From assembly GCA_900547155.1 (NCBI GenBank), contig URFH01000016.1, forward strand, positions 1 through 54,587: a stretch of DNA of 54,587 nucleotides, read 5' to 3'. The number at the start of each line of letters is the position of its first letter. The first letter of the stretch is position 1. The translations under genes and the position numbers were made by a program. Under the pieces are notes generated by a model that made no database searches, had not been told where the DNA came from, and was given only the letters and a program-made list of their open reading frames with translations. Shown here in pieces: positions 8,760 through 17,111 of this stretch. This stretch comes from an uncultured bacterium (lineage in GTDB: Bacteria > Cyanobacteriota > Vampirovibrionia > Gastranaerophilales > Gastranaerophilaceae).

Positions 8760-9083
8760 CTAAATATGTTTTTCAATATTTGATACAATCGTAGATTTCG
8801 GCATGAGTCCGACCAATCTTTCAACCGGTTTTCCGCCTTTGAAAAGAAGCAAAGTCGGCAGCCCGCTGATTGAGTATTCTTTAGCTGTTTTGAGGTTTTC
8901 ATCAGTGTTTAGTTTAACAACTTTCAAAGAATCCCCGAATTCAGAGGCAACCTCATCAAGAACAGGCCCCAATTTACGGCATGGCCCGCACCATGGTGCC
9001 CAAAAATCTACAATAGTTAAAGATTCAGAGTTTACAACTTCTGCTTCAAATGTTGCGTCATTGATATCCATCGCATTTGACAT
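8760..9083 (-). CDS. trxA: Thioredoxin
   Basis: A 107-residue cytoplasmic thioredoxin. Seen: DFWAPWCGPCRKLGP with the WCGPC redox centre, the buried-Asp beta strand before it, the cis-Pro loop SGLPTLLLFKGGKPVE, and a terminal amphipathic helix. I start it at the ATG at 9083, which has AAGGAG 7 bases upstream; an in-frame extension of 16 residues further upstream is outside the fold and has no ribosome site. Single gene. Confidence 0.95.
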   Translation of the reverse strand: MSNAMDINDATFEAEVVNSESLTIVDFWAPWCGPCRKLGPVLDEVASEFGDSLKVVKLNTDENLKTAKEYSISGLPTLLLFKGGKPVERLVGLMPKSTIVSNIEKHI

Positions 9084-9169
9084 AATTTTCTCCTTAGAAC
9101 CAATTAAATTCTTCAACATTCTATCATACAAATATTTATTATAACAAAAAAGTTAAAGAAATTAATCAC

Positions 9170-9197
9170 TTGACGCATTGTATTCAGCGAGTAATAT
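9170..9197 (+). promoter_or_regulatory. Predicted promoter of the tRNA-Phe transcription unit
   Basis: TTGACG at 9170-9175 followed by TAATAT at 9192-9197 (16-base spacer; TATAGA at 9195 is an alternative with 19). It lies upstream of the repeat array, so the array would be transcribed as a leader of about 240 bases before the tRNA. Confidence 0.5.
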
Positions 9198-9203
9198 AGA
9201 ATA

Positions 9204-9449
9204 ACACACGGAGTTAAATTTCGTAGAGTTCGCTCTACCGGCTCCGAAAAAATTGAATAAAACATGCCGCGTTAGCTCCCCCAGTGGAGTGAAACGGAAC
9301 GGAGTTAGATTTCGTAGAGCTTGCTCTACCAACTCTGGAAAAAATTGAATAAAATATGCCGCGTTAGCTCCCCCAGTGGAGTGAAACGGAACGGAGTTAG
9401 ATTTCGTAGAGCTTGCTCTACCAACTCCGGAAAAAATTGAATAAAATAT
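9204..9449 (+). repeat. 92-bp tandem repeats in the tRNA-Phe leader, with hairpins and truncated tRNA 5' ends
   Basis: The tRNA 5' end (GCCGCGTTAGCTC) occurs three times, at 9266, 9358 and 9450, spaced exactly 92 bases; only the last continues into a complete tRNA. Between them lies a hairpin unit: GGAGTT...AACTCC outside and GTAGAGC/GCTCTAC inside. A more divergent copy of the hairpin (9204-9243) keeps pairing despite base changes. The segment CTTGCTCTACCAACT (9320-9334 and 9412-9426) is the exact reverse complement of the tRNA D-arm region 9463-9477. The 92-base period is seen directly; any regulatory role is inference. Confidence 0.85.
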
Positions 9450-9522
9450 GCCGCGTTAGCTCAGTTGGTAGAGCAAGGGACTGAAAATCCCTGTGTCCTT
9501 GGTTCGATTCCGAGACGCGGCA
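9450..9522 (+). tRNA. tRNA-Phe (anticodon GAA)
   Basis: A 73-base tRNA. Acceptor arm GCCGCGT pairs with ACGCGGC, discriminator A; D-loop TAGCTCAGTTGGTAGAGC; anticodon arm GGGA-CTGAAAA-TCCC with anticodon GAA; T-arm CTTGG-TTCGATT-CCGAG. CCA is not encoded. It follows the repeat array and is followed by AT-rich DNA before the ArnT-like gene. Confidence 0.97.
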
Positions 9523-9571
9523 TATTTTTATAGATAACTTAGCCTGGATTTTAGCACGGGGAGTTGAGATT

Positions 9572-11221
9572 ATGACCGGATTTTTAGAAAAACACAAGAA
9601 TTTATTCACTATAATCGGCTTATTTGCCGTGTTTTACCTGATTTTCTTCCACAATATCGGCTCCTACCCGCTTATGGATATTGACGAAACCCGATACGTG
9701 CTGATGTCCAGAGATATGCTCAAAAGCGGCAATTTTATGACGCTTTATCTGAACGGGGAATATTTTTTTGAAAAACCGCCTTTGTATTTCTGGATTGAAT
9801 GCCTGTCATTCAAGCTTTTTGGCGCTGTTAACGAGTTCAGCGCAAGATTTCCTGCTGCATTGTGCGGCATGGCGACTTCTTTCCTTGTTTATTTCTGCGG
9901 AAGAAAAATTGTTTCCGAAAAATACGGCATTGTGTCCTCACTGGTGCTTGCAACCTGCCTTGAATATACAATTCTGGCAAAATACGCTATTTTAGACATT
10001 TTTCTGTGTACACTTGCCGCTTTTTCGGTGTTTTCTTACTTCTTGACGCTCTTTGTGCAGGAAAAGAATAAAAAATACTTCTGGTGGCTTTTTTACATAT
10101 TTTCGGCGCTTGCTGTTATGGCAAAGGGCGTTCCGGGCGCAGCAATCCCGTTTGGAACAGCGTTTTTTGTTTCAATTTACACCCGAACCTTTAAAGAAAT
10201 CTTCAAACCGCTTTATATTTTGCCCGGAATAGCGCTTTTTCTGCTGATTACGCTGCCATGGCACATAATTATGCTAAAAACGCACCCGACTTTTTATCAC
10301 GAGTATATTGTAAAACATCATTTGCAGCGTTTTTTGAATTCCGAAGAACTGGGCCGAAAACAGCCATGGTATTATTTTTTAATCACTGTAACATGGGGAA
10401 TAGTGCCGTGGACGCTTTCTGTTTTTACAGCTGCGGGTGCAAAGCTGAAAAAACTCAAATCGCCGAACCTGAAGCCCACCTTTGAAAACGCAAAACTCTT
10501 TCTGGCAGTGAACATCATCGCAGCCCTGTTTACGCTGTTCTTTTTTTCATCCTCGAGCACAAAGCTAATAACTTATATTCTGCCGGTATACCCTTTTATG
10601 GCCTGTATTATCGGTTATATCTGGACAAAATACCTTTCAGAAGGCTGTTTTTCAAAAGAAATTGAGGTTTCTTCGTATATTTTCAGCGGATTTTGTATTT
10701 TATGCGGCGTCAGCGCAATATTTATGCAATTTTTTCTGCCGCAGGCAATTTATGCGGACATAAAATCCATACAATGGTTCTGCGTTGCGACAATTTTGCT
10801 TACACAGGTTCCGGCAGTGATTTTTCTTATAAAAAAGAATCGAAAAGCGCTTTTCGGGGCTTATATATTGTTTATCCTGATTCTTTCGGCATGGGGAACG
10901 CCGCAGTTTTACAGATTAGATTACGCATTCGGGCAGAATGATTTAATGGAGTATGCAAAACTGGCAAAAGAAAGCAATGCAACGATTTACGCAATCAACA
11001 CGGGGCGCCGCTTTTCTCTTAATTACTACGGTTATGGCGCAAAAGTGGTTTATCTGAAAGATGTTGATTACAGCGGGCTTTCAGAACTCGAATTTGCGCC
11101 GGAAGCACTGATACTAGTAAAAAATAAAGAGATAAAAAACAATGAAAAAGCTTTTGCCAATTTTACAGAAATAAAAAAGGGCCGAAAATACACACTCTTA
11201 AAAGAAAAAGAGCCTAATTAA
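9572..11221 (+). CDS. ArnT-like glycosyltransferase family 39 (GT-C) membrane protein
   Basis: A 549-residue polytopic GT-C enzyme. Seen: MDIDETRYVLMSRDML with the catalytic-type Asp-Glu in the first periplasmic loop, EYFFEKPPLYFW, at least ten hydrophobic helices, SSSTKLITYILPVYP, and a short soluble C-terminus. Family knowledge: ArnT and related PMT-family proteins move a sugar from undecaprenyl phosphate onto lipid A or a protein on the periplasmic face. Its end overlaps by 8 bases the end of the converging GT2 gene. With that gene and the deacetylase at 12220 it makes a set like FlmK/FlmF2/NaxD. The acceptor is unknown: lipid A and other glycans are both possible. Ribosome site GGGAG. Confidence 0.85.
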   Translation: MTGFLEKHKNLFTIIGLFAVFYLIFFHNIGSYPLMDIDETRYVLMSRDMLKSGNFMTLYLNGEYFFEKPPLYFWIECLSFKLFGAVNEFSARFPAALCGMATSFLVYFCGRKIVSEKYGIVSSLVLATCLEYTILAKYAILDIFLCTLAAFSVFSYFLTLFVQEKNKKYFWWLFYIFSALAVMAKGVPGAAIPFGTAFFVSIYTRTFKEIFKPLYILPGIALFLLITLPWHIIMLKTHPTFYHEYIVKHHLQRFLNSEELGRKQPWYYFLITVTWGIVPWTLSVFTAAGAKLKKLKSPNLKPTFENAKLFLAVNIIAALFTLFFFSSSSTKLITYILPVYPFMACIIGYIWTKYLSEGCFSKEIEVSSYIFSGFCILCGVSAIFMQFFLPQAIYADIKSIQWFCVATILLTQVPAVIFLIKKNRKALFGAYILFILILSAWGTPQFYRLDYAFGQNDLMEYAKLAKESNATIYAINTGRRFSLNYYGYGAKVVYLKDVDYSGLSELEFAPEALILVKNKEIKNNEKAFANFTEIKKGRKYTLLKEKEPN

Positions 11222-12173
11222 GCTCTTTTTCGATTATTGCTCTGGGGCGGCCTTTGACTTCTTGCAAAATTTGCCCGACATATTCGCCGATTATGCCAAT
11301 GCAGAGCATCTGGAGCCCTGACATAAACATTTCAAAAATTTCATAGTAATCAATAGCGCCGATTCTTGCCGGCAAGTCCGCCATAAGCCTGAAAATAGTC
11401 CAACAGCCCCAGCAAATACTAATGAGCGAGATTATTATGCCAATATAGAAAATAATCCGCAAAGGTCTGACGCTGAAAGAAGTAATTCCCGCCGCAGCAA
11501 GCCTGAAAAGCGAGCCGTAGCCAAATTTTGATTTACCAAACTCGCGTTTTTTTACGTCAAACTCGACAATTTCGCTTTTCAAACCCGTGTCAAAGAAAAT
11601 CCCTCTCAAAAACAGGTTGCGTTCAGGATACTGAGCAAGTATATCGAGCGCTTTACGGCTCATAAGACGATATTCGGAATGATTGGGCATGATATTTGCG
11701 CCCATAATGTTCATGAATTTGTAAAAAGCATTAGAAGTGAACTTTTTCCAGAAATTATCGGTTTTTCTGTCTTTTCTCACGCCATAAACAATTTCAGCGC
11801 CGTTGTTGAATTTAGCGAGAAACTCCTCGATTTTGGATTCATCCTGTTGTAAATCAGCATCAATTGTAACCGCACAATCGACTTCAAGTTTTTGCGCATA
11901 CTCAAGTCCGGCAATCAAAGCTTTTTGATTTCCGTAGTTTTTTGTAAATTTCAAAGCTTTTATGTGCCTGCTATCGTTCTGATGAGCATTTACAATGAGC
12001 TGCCAGGTTTTATCCTTGCTTCCGTCGTCAATAAAACAGATAAAACTGTCCTCGCTAATCAATTCTTTCTCCATCAGAAGAAAAAGCCTTTGTCTTAGCA
12101 GCTCTATATTAACTTTCAACGATTCTTCTTCGTTAAAGCATGGAACTATAACTCCGAGTTTGTTTTTACCCAT
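11214..12173 (-). CDS. Polyprenyl-phosphate glycosyltransferase, ArnC/GtrB-type GT2 with two C-terminal membrane helices
   Basis: A 319-residue GT2 enzyme. Seen: VIVPCFNEEESL at the start, DDGSKDKTW, KNYGNQKALIAGL, the metal-binding ITIDADLQQD, REFGKSKFGYGSL, and two hydrophobic helices near 225-255 and 285-310 ending in IGEYVGQILQEVKGRP. Family knowledge: DPM/ArnC/GtrB proteins load a sugar from a nucleotide donor onto undecaprenyl phosphate on the cytoplasmic face. I start at the ATG at 12173 with AAAGGA 8 bases upstream; a longer start 18 codons upstream lacks a site. It is divergent from the deacetylase gene with 46 bp between starts. Confidence 0.88.
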   Translation of the reverse strand: MGKNKLGVIVPCFNEEESLKVNIELLRQRLFLLMEKELISEDSFICFIDDGSKDKTWQLIVNAHQNDSRHIKALKFTKNYGNQKALIAGLEYAQKLEVDCAVTIDADLQQDESKIEEFLAKFNNGAEIVYGVRKDRKTDNFWKKFTSNAFYKFMNIMGANIMPNHSEYRLMSRKALDILAQYPERNLFLRGIFFDTGLKSEIVEFDVKKREFGKSKFGYGSLFRLAAAGITSFSVRPLRIIFYIGIIISLISICWGCWTIFRLMADLPARIGAIDYYEIFEMFMSGLQMLCIGIIGEYVGQILQEVKGRPRAIIEKELN

Positions 12174-12219
12174 ATATAAATCCTTTGTGATATTATTTCC
12201 ACATAGGAATTTTATATTA

Positions 12220-13053
12220 ATGACCACGAAAAAACAACTTATTATAAATGCGGACGATTTTGGTATCTCAAAATCTGCAAATCTCGCAATTTTAAAAGCT
12301 GCAAAAGACGGTGTGCTAACTTCGGCAAGTTTAATGGCAAATGCACCGGCTTTTGAGGACGCAGTTTCAATTTTGGAGCAACTGGAGGGGATAAGTATCG
12401 GAGTTCACCTGAATATCATTGAATTTTCGACATTAAAAGAGAAGTTGAAACATAATTCGCTTTTGTACGACCAGAACGGGCAGTATAAAAACGGTTTTGT
12501 GCAGATACTTCTAAAATCCTTTAATGAGGAGTTTTTAGAAGAAGTTGAACAGGATTTTCGCCTGCAAATCGAAAAAATCCTTGAAAAAACAAAGGTTTCT
12601 CATATAGATTCCCATGTTCATGTCCATGCAATCCCCGGGATTTTCAGGATTGCCTGCAAGCTGGCAAAAGAATACGCAATTAAAAATATCAGAACTCAAT
12701 TTGAAATACCTTATCTGGTGCCTGATATTTCAAAATATATTTCATTCAAATACCCGATAAACCTTATAAAAGTAGCATTATTAAACAGTTTTACGCTTAT
12801 AAATTGGCGCTGCGCAAAGGAGTTCGGGCTTTCGACGAATGAAAACCTTATTGGCGTGAATTATACAGGCTATATGGACAATAAAACCATCGAATTTGCA
12901 TTGAAAAACGTAAAATCTCTCACAGAACTTCTTCTTCACCCCTCAATCTCCAGCGAAAAAAGTTCCGGATACAAAGAATTTTTAGCAGTGGCGGATACTT
13001 CATTAAATGAGAGGCTAAAAACTGCCGATATCACAGCCGTCGGGTGGAAATAA
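12220..13053 (+). CDS. ChbG/HpnK (YdjC) family carbohydrate deacetylase
   Basis: A 277-residue deacetylase of the YdjC/ChbG family. Seen: IINADDFGISKSAN (catalytic Asp-Asp), GVHLNI, HIDSHVHVHAIPG (metal-binding His) and ELLLHPS near the end. Family knowledge: members remove N-acetyl groups from sugars; NaxD acts on undecaprenyl-phosphate N-acetylgalactosamine and HpnK on a hopanoid-linked sugar. The start at 12220 has AGGAA 8 bases upstream and gives the expected N-terminus; reading further upstream would run into the divergent GT2 gene. The position beside a polyprenyl-phosphate glycosyltransferase and an ArnT-like enzyme supports a lipid-linked aminosugar substrate (inference). Confidence 0.85.
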   Translation: MTTKKQLIINADDFGISKSANLAILKAAKDGVLTSASLMANAPAFEDAVSILEQLEGISIGVHLNIIEFSTLKEKLKHNSLLYDQNGQYKNGFVQILLKSFNEEFLEEVEQDFRLQIEKILEKTKVSHIDSHVHVHAIPGIFRIACKLAKEYAIKNIRTQFEIPYLVPDISKYISFKYPINLIKVALLNSFTLINWRCAKEFGLSTNENLIGVNYTGYMDNKTIEFALKNVKSLTELLLHPSISSEKSSGYKEFLAVADTSLNERLKTADITAVGWK

Positions 13054-13111
13054 GAATTTTTCTTTTCATACTTCATATTTATATACATTGATACTAAAAA
13101 AAATTTGTTTG

Positions 13112-13215
13112 TGCTAGAATTTTTCCTAGCAAGTAGTTTACAACATTTTGGAGAATATGTTGTATTGAATGTAAAGCGGGAGTTGGAGACCGGCTTTCCT
13201 TAGGAAAGAATTGAC
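13112..13215 (+). promoter_or_regulatory. Promoter and structured leader of the glycan locus
   Basis: An extended -10 (TGC-TAGAAT, 13112-13120) is followed by two hairpins: TACAACAT/ATGTTGTA at 13139-13164, and CTTTCC-TTA-GGAAAG at 13194-13208. The second contains the AGGAAAG ribosome site of the first gene, so it could hide that site. A TGCTAG/CTAGCA repeat overlaps the -10. I find no JUMPstart/ops element. Confidence 0.4.
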
Positions 13216-14310
13216 ATGCAACAGTGTGATAAGATATACGTGACAAAATCCTTTTTGCCGCCGATAGAAGAATATAACAAGTGGATAGCAAAAATCTTTG
13301 AAAATGGGCAACTCACAAATCAAGGCCCGCTGTTACGTGAGTTGGAATCCAGACTTTCAACTTATCTGGGAGTTAAAAATTTCCATTATGTCACTAACGG
13401 TACAATTGCTATTCAAATAGCCCTAAAAGCGCTGGGGATAACCGAAGGAGAAATTATCACAACTCCTTTTTCATACGTTGCAACGACCAGCTCTATCCTC
13501 TGGGAACGCTGCAAACCTGTTTTTGTTGATATTGAGCCGGAAAATTTCACAATTGACGCAGATAAAATTGAAGCGGCCATAACGCCCAATACAAAGGCGA
13601 TTTTAGCCGTGCATGTTTTCGGATATGCCTGTGACGTCGAAAAAATTGAAAAAATTGCTAAAAAACACAATATTTTTGTAATCTACGACGCGGCTCATGC
13701 CTTTGCGTCAAAATACAAAGGCAAATCCCTGCTTGATTACGGCGATATTTCGACCTGTAGTTTCCACGCAACCAAGCTTTTCCACACGATAGAAGGCGGT
13801 GCTTGCATTGTCAAGGAGGACGCAGTTTCTCAAAGATTAGACCTTATAAAACGTTTCGGGCATGACGGCGACAATCATTACTGTTTGGGCATAAATGCTA
13901 AACAAACGGAAATGAATGCTGCAATGGGGCTTTCAAATTTGCCGTATTTGTCTGAAATTATTTCAGAAAGAAGAAAAATTAGCGAGTTGTACGATACATA
14001 CCTGGAAAATTGCCTCAAAAGACCCGCCAAACAAAAAGATTTAATGTACAATTTTGCATATTATCCTGTTCTTTTTGAATCAGAAACCGAGTTAAAAGAA
14101 GTCTTCAATGCCTTGAGCAAAGATGGTATTCACCCCAGAAGATACTTTTATCCAAGCCTTAACAAACTTCCATATCTGGAAAATACGCTCGATTGCCCAA
14201 TTTCGGAGGATATAGCCAGCAGAATCGCGTGCCTTCCATTGTTTATCGGATTAGAGCTTGGAACAATTGAGAAAATTTGTAAAATTATCAGGGGAGTTTG
14301 CAAAGTATGA
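13216..14310 (+). CDS. DegT/DnrJ/EryC1/StrS sugar aminotransferase
   Basis: A 364-residue PLP-dependent aminotransferase of the DegT family. Seen: GQLTNQGPLLRELESRL, YVTNGTIAIQIAL (phosphate-binding turn), PFSYVATTSSI, IYDAAHAF (Asp that contacts the pyridine N), SFHATKLFHTIEGG with Lys187 as the Schiff-base lysine, and RYFYPSLNKLPY. Family knowledge: converts keto-sugar nucleotides to amino sugars. It begins the long co-directional glycan locus; its stop overlaps the next ATG. The exact sugar cannot be read from sequence, and no dedicated dehydratase is next to it. Confidence 0.92.
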   Translation: MQQCDKIYVTKSFLPPIEEYNKWIAKIFENGQLTNQGPLLRELESRLSTYLGVKNFHYVTNGTIAIQIALKALGITEGEIITTPFSYVATTSSILWERCKPVFVDIEPENFTIDADKIEAAITPNTKAILAVHVFGYACDVEKIEKIAKKHNIFVIYDAAHAFASKYKGKSLLDYGDISTCSFHATKLFHTIEGGACIVKEDAVSQRLDLIKRFGHDGDNHYCLGINAKQTEMNAAMGLSNLPYLSEIISERRKISELYDTYLENCLKRPAKQKDLMYNFAYYPVLFESETELKEVFNALSKDGIHPRRYFYPSLNKLPYLENTLDCPISEDIASRIACLPLFIGLELGTIEKICKIIRGVCKV

Positions 14311-15476
14311 CAAATTTCTTTGATAAAATCTTTTCTTATAAAAAAGATGATATTAACACGGTTTGGCGGGTTTTAGGCTTTAAAATTTCATACAAAAACA
14401 AAGAAAACACTTTAAAAGCCATAACACAACAGAATAATTATGACCTCACGGAGTTAAAAACGGCAAAAGAACTGATTATATTTTTTGTGCCTAAAATTGA
14501 AATGATAACTGGAGGAATTCTATCTATATATTCAATTTGTAAGTATTCTAGAGAAATTTGCCCTAATGCTATGTGTTTGATTTCGACACCGCCAGGAAAC
14601 AGAACATATAGTCACAATAACTATTTCAATAACGAAGAAAAGATATACAGATGGTCACAAATAACAGATAATGCTTCAGCTGAAAAGATTACTGTTCATT
14701 TGCCGGAGTTTTTGGCTGATAAGTTCTACAACTCATTGTCCCTGAAAGAAAAGAAGTTTTTAAAATCCACCAAGGATTTGCAAATCAATATATTAAATCA
14801 AAATATTGATTTGATGCCGGAACCGTCAAAAATACAAAATCTCAAAAAATTAACAGCTAATATTACGCAAACTATAGGCCACGACAAATGTGCAACACAA
14901 GAAATATGTAACAAATGGGGCATACCAACTCATTTTTTATCAGTAGGTATCGAAACTTCAATATATAAAATTTTGCCCTTTGAATCTAAAGAAAAAATTA
15001 TAGTATTTTCTCCGGATTGTTGTCCGGAAAAGTCAAAAATACAGAAAAAAATAGAAAAAGAACTGCCTGACTATAAAATCGTCACTGTAAAGAACATGAG
15101 ATTTCAGGATTATATGGATTTGATTGCACGTTCTTATTTTTCTGTAACCTTTGGGGAAGGGTTTGACGGGTATTTTATTATACCTGCGCTGGTGGGAAGC
15201 ATTGGTTTTGCGGTTTACAACGACAAATTTTTCCCGGACAAAAGCTGGAAAGAGCTGCCTTTGACATATGATTCCTTTGACGAAATGTATAAAAAAATTA
15301 CAAATGATATGATTTCACTACTGCAGAATAAAGAAGAATACATAAAATTAGCAAATACCTTAAAAGAAAAGCATGACAGCATATACAACATTGATTGTTT
15401 TAAAAATAATTTAAAACTGTTTTACCAGGGAAAATACAGCTTTCTTCCCACTATAGAGGGAGGGATTTCACAATGA
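14307..15476 (+). CDS. GT-B-type glycosyltransferase-like protein with a short shared N-terminal module
   Basis: A 389-residue protein. The first 35 residues (MTNFFDKIFSYKKDD...LGFKISYKNK) match, in pattern, the starts of two unrelated proteins downstream (18381, 19280). The body looks like a GT-B glycosyltransferase: ITGGILSIYSICKYSRE in the N-terminal lobe, QTIGHDKCATQEICNKWGIP, and FGEGFDGYFIIPALVGSIGF in the donor-binding position. Start at the ATG at 14307, inside the preceding stop (ATGA overlap), giving coupled translation; a TTG three codons upstream is less likely. It overlaps the next gene by 4 bases. Sugar and linkage are unknown. Confidence 0.65.
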   Translation: MTNFFDKIFSYKKDDINTVWRVLGFKISYKNKENTLKAITQQNNYDLTELKTAKELIIFFVPKIEMITGGILSIYSICKYSREICPNAMCLISTPPGNRTYSHNNYFNNEEKIYRWSQITDNASAEKITVHLPEFLADKFYNSLSLKEKKFLKSTKDLQINILNQNIDLMPEPSKIQNLKKLTANITQTIGHDKCATQEICNKWGIPTHFLSVGIETSIYKILPFESKEKIIVFSPDCCPEKSKIQKKIEKELPDYKIVTVKNMRFQDYMDLIARSYFSVTFGEGFDGYFIIPALVGSIGFAVYNDKFFPDKSWKELPLTYDSFDEMYKKITNDMISLLQNKEEYIKLANTLKEKHDSIYNIDCFKNNLKLFYQGKYSFLPTIEGGISQ

Positions 15477-16189
15477 AGCTTGGAATTATGCAGCCTTATT
15501 TTTTCCCATATCTAGGCTATTTTAGCTTAATAAAACATACAGATAAATTCATACTTTTTGATCCTGTTCAGTTTATAAGACATGGCTGGATAGAAAGAAA
15601 TCGTGTACTAAAACCGGAAAATGACTGGCAATATATCAATGTTCCACTGGAAAAACACTCATTGGACACGAAAATAAAAGATATTAAGATAAATAATGAA
15701 AATGACTGGAAATCAAAAATTTTGAGCCAGTTGCAGCATTACAAGAAAAAATCACCTTTCTACAAGCAAACTGTTGCTGTGGTAGAAGATGGTTTAGATA
15801 TTATTACAGATAGCATTGTTGAATTAAATGCACACACAATGGAGTCTGTATGCAGATATCTTGGTATCAACTTCGACTATGAAATATTTTCACAGATGAA
15901 TCTAAAAATAGATGAGGTTAACGCTCCTGATGAATGGGCATTGAATATCTGTAAAGCCTATCCGGATGCCGATGAATACTGGAACCCCCAGGGTGGTTTG
16001 GAATTTTTCGACAGAAACAAATATGAACAAGCAGGAATTAAGCTATTTTTCCAAAAAGTCAACATAAAACCCTATCCTCAAAGAAGAGGTCCTGAAAATA
16101 TCATAACTGGCCTATCTATCATTGATGTAATGATGTTCAATTCACCAGAAAAAATATCGGAGATGCTCGATGACTTTGAATTGCTCTAA
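15473..16189 (+). CDS. WbqC family protein
   Basis: A 238-residue WbqC-family protein. Seen: the family start LGIMQPYFFPYLGYFSLIK, then FDPVQFIRHGWIERNRVL, and the conserved C-terminal YWNPQGGLEFFD plus MMFNSPEKI. Length is typical. Family knowledge: WbqC proteins occur in O-antigen and other glycan clusters; the biochemical role is not settled, and an acylation or aminosugar step has been suggested by context. Ribosome site GAGGGAGG is strong. It overlaps both neighbours (4 bases before, 20 after), which ties it to the flanking aminotransferase-like gene. Confidence 0.85.
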   Translation: MKLGIMQPYFFPYLGYFSLIKHTDKFILFDPVQFIRHGWIERNRVLKPENDWQYINVPLEKHSLDTKIKDIKINNENDWKSKILSQLQHYKKKSPFYKQTVAVVEDGLDIITDSIVELNAHTMESVCRYLGINFDYEIFSQMNLKIDEVNAPDEWALNICKAYPDADEYWNPQGGLEFFDRNKYEQAGIKLFFQKVNIKPYPQRRGPENIITGLSIIDVMMFNSPEKISEMLDDFELL

Positions 16190-17111
16190 AGAACTGGGCG
16201 GATATCCCGGCCTAGAGCTGGGTGAATGTGCTTTTAACATAAAATCTAACAGCATATCCTTAAACACGGCAAGAAATAGTTTAAGATATGTTATCAGGGC
16301 ATACAATATTAAAGAAATTTTTGTACCGTATTACACCTGTCCTGTCGTTTGGCAGGCAATAAAAAAAGAAAATTGCAAAATTAATTTTTATCACGTTAAC
16401 AAAGACTTTTTACCCCGGGAGGAGTTCGCAGAAGACGCTTTTGTCCTCTATACAAACTATTTTGGAATTTGCGCCAAAAACGTAAAACTACTTGCTAAAA
16501 AATACAGAAACCTGATTATTGATAACGCTCAGGCATTTTATATGCCAAAATACGGAATTGCTTCATTCAATTCCATTCGGAAGTTTTTTGGAGTTCCTGA
16601 CGGATCATTGCTCTATTGCGACAAAAAATTGGAGGACGAATTTGAAACTGATATTTCTTATCCAAGATTCACACATCTGTTAAAAAGATTGGATATTGAC
16701 GCAAGTTCAGGATATCAGGACTTTTGCAAAGATGAAGAACTCCTGAATAATGAGCCGGTTAAATATATGTCAAATTTAACATATAAAATCTTCAATCAGA
16801 TTGATACACAACGAGCAAAAGCCATCCGGCTTGAAAATTTTAGGATTTTGCATGAATCGTTAAAAAATAGCAACGAATTGAAATTTGAATTAGACACTGA
16901 CGATGTACCTATGGCATATCCATATCTTGTAGAGGAGAATGGTCTCAAGCAAAAACTTATAAGTAAAAAAATCTACTGTGCTACATATTGGAATCCGCTT
17001 CCTGACGAATATACCGAGGGATATTTTCAAAAATACCTCGTGCCGCTCCCTCTGGACCAACGATACTGTGCAAACGATATGCACAGAGTATTGGAGGTAG
17101 TTTATGAGTAA
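16170..17111 (+). CDS. Divergent DegT-like PLP-fold protein
   Basis: A 313-residue protein with DegT-family order but low similarity. Seen: NTARNSLRYVIRAY (phosphate-binding region), PYYTCPVVWQAIKK, LIIDNAQAFYMP (in the place of the PLP-contacting Asp) and NSIRKFFGVPDGSLLY, whose Lys is in the place of the Schiff-base lysine. It is shorter than the first aminotransferase. Function could be aminotransferase, dehydratase or a non-catalytic relative; the sequence does not decide. The start at 16170 lies inside the WbqC gene with CGGAG upstream. It overlaps the next start by 8 bases. Confidence 0.65.
   Translation: MTLNCSKELGGYPGLELGECAFNIKSNSISLNTARNSLRYVIRAYNIKEIFVPYYTCPVVWQAIKKENCKINFYHVNKDFLPREEFAEDAFVLYTNYFGICAKNVKLLAKKYRNLIIDNAQAFYMPKYGIASFNSIRKFFGVPDGSLLYCDKKLEDEFETDISYPRFTHLLKRLDIDASSGYQDFCKDEELLNNEPVKYMSNLTYKIFNQIDTQRAKAIRLENFRILHESLKNSNELKFELDTDDVPMAYPYLVEENGLKQKLISKKIYCATYWNPLPDEYTEGYFQKYLVPLPLDQRYCANDMHRVLEVVYE

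Noticed and set aside
9204..9449. CRISPR-like array from the regular 92-base spacing
   Set aside because: The whole unit repeats, with no unique spacers, and it contains tRNA ends; no cas genes are present.
9418..9609. Open frame across the tRNA on the minus strand
   Set aside because: It is the antisense of tRNA-Phe and its repeats.
13054..13215. JUMPstart/ops element before the glycan locus
   Set aside because: The GGCGGTAGCGT core is not present on either strand here.
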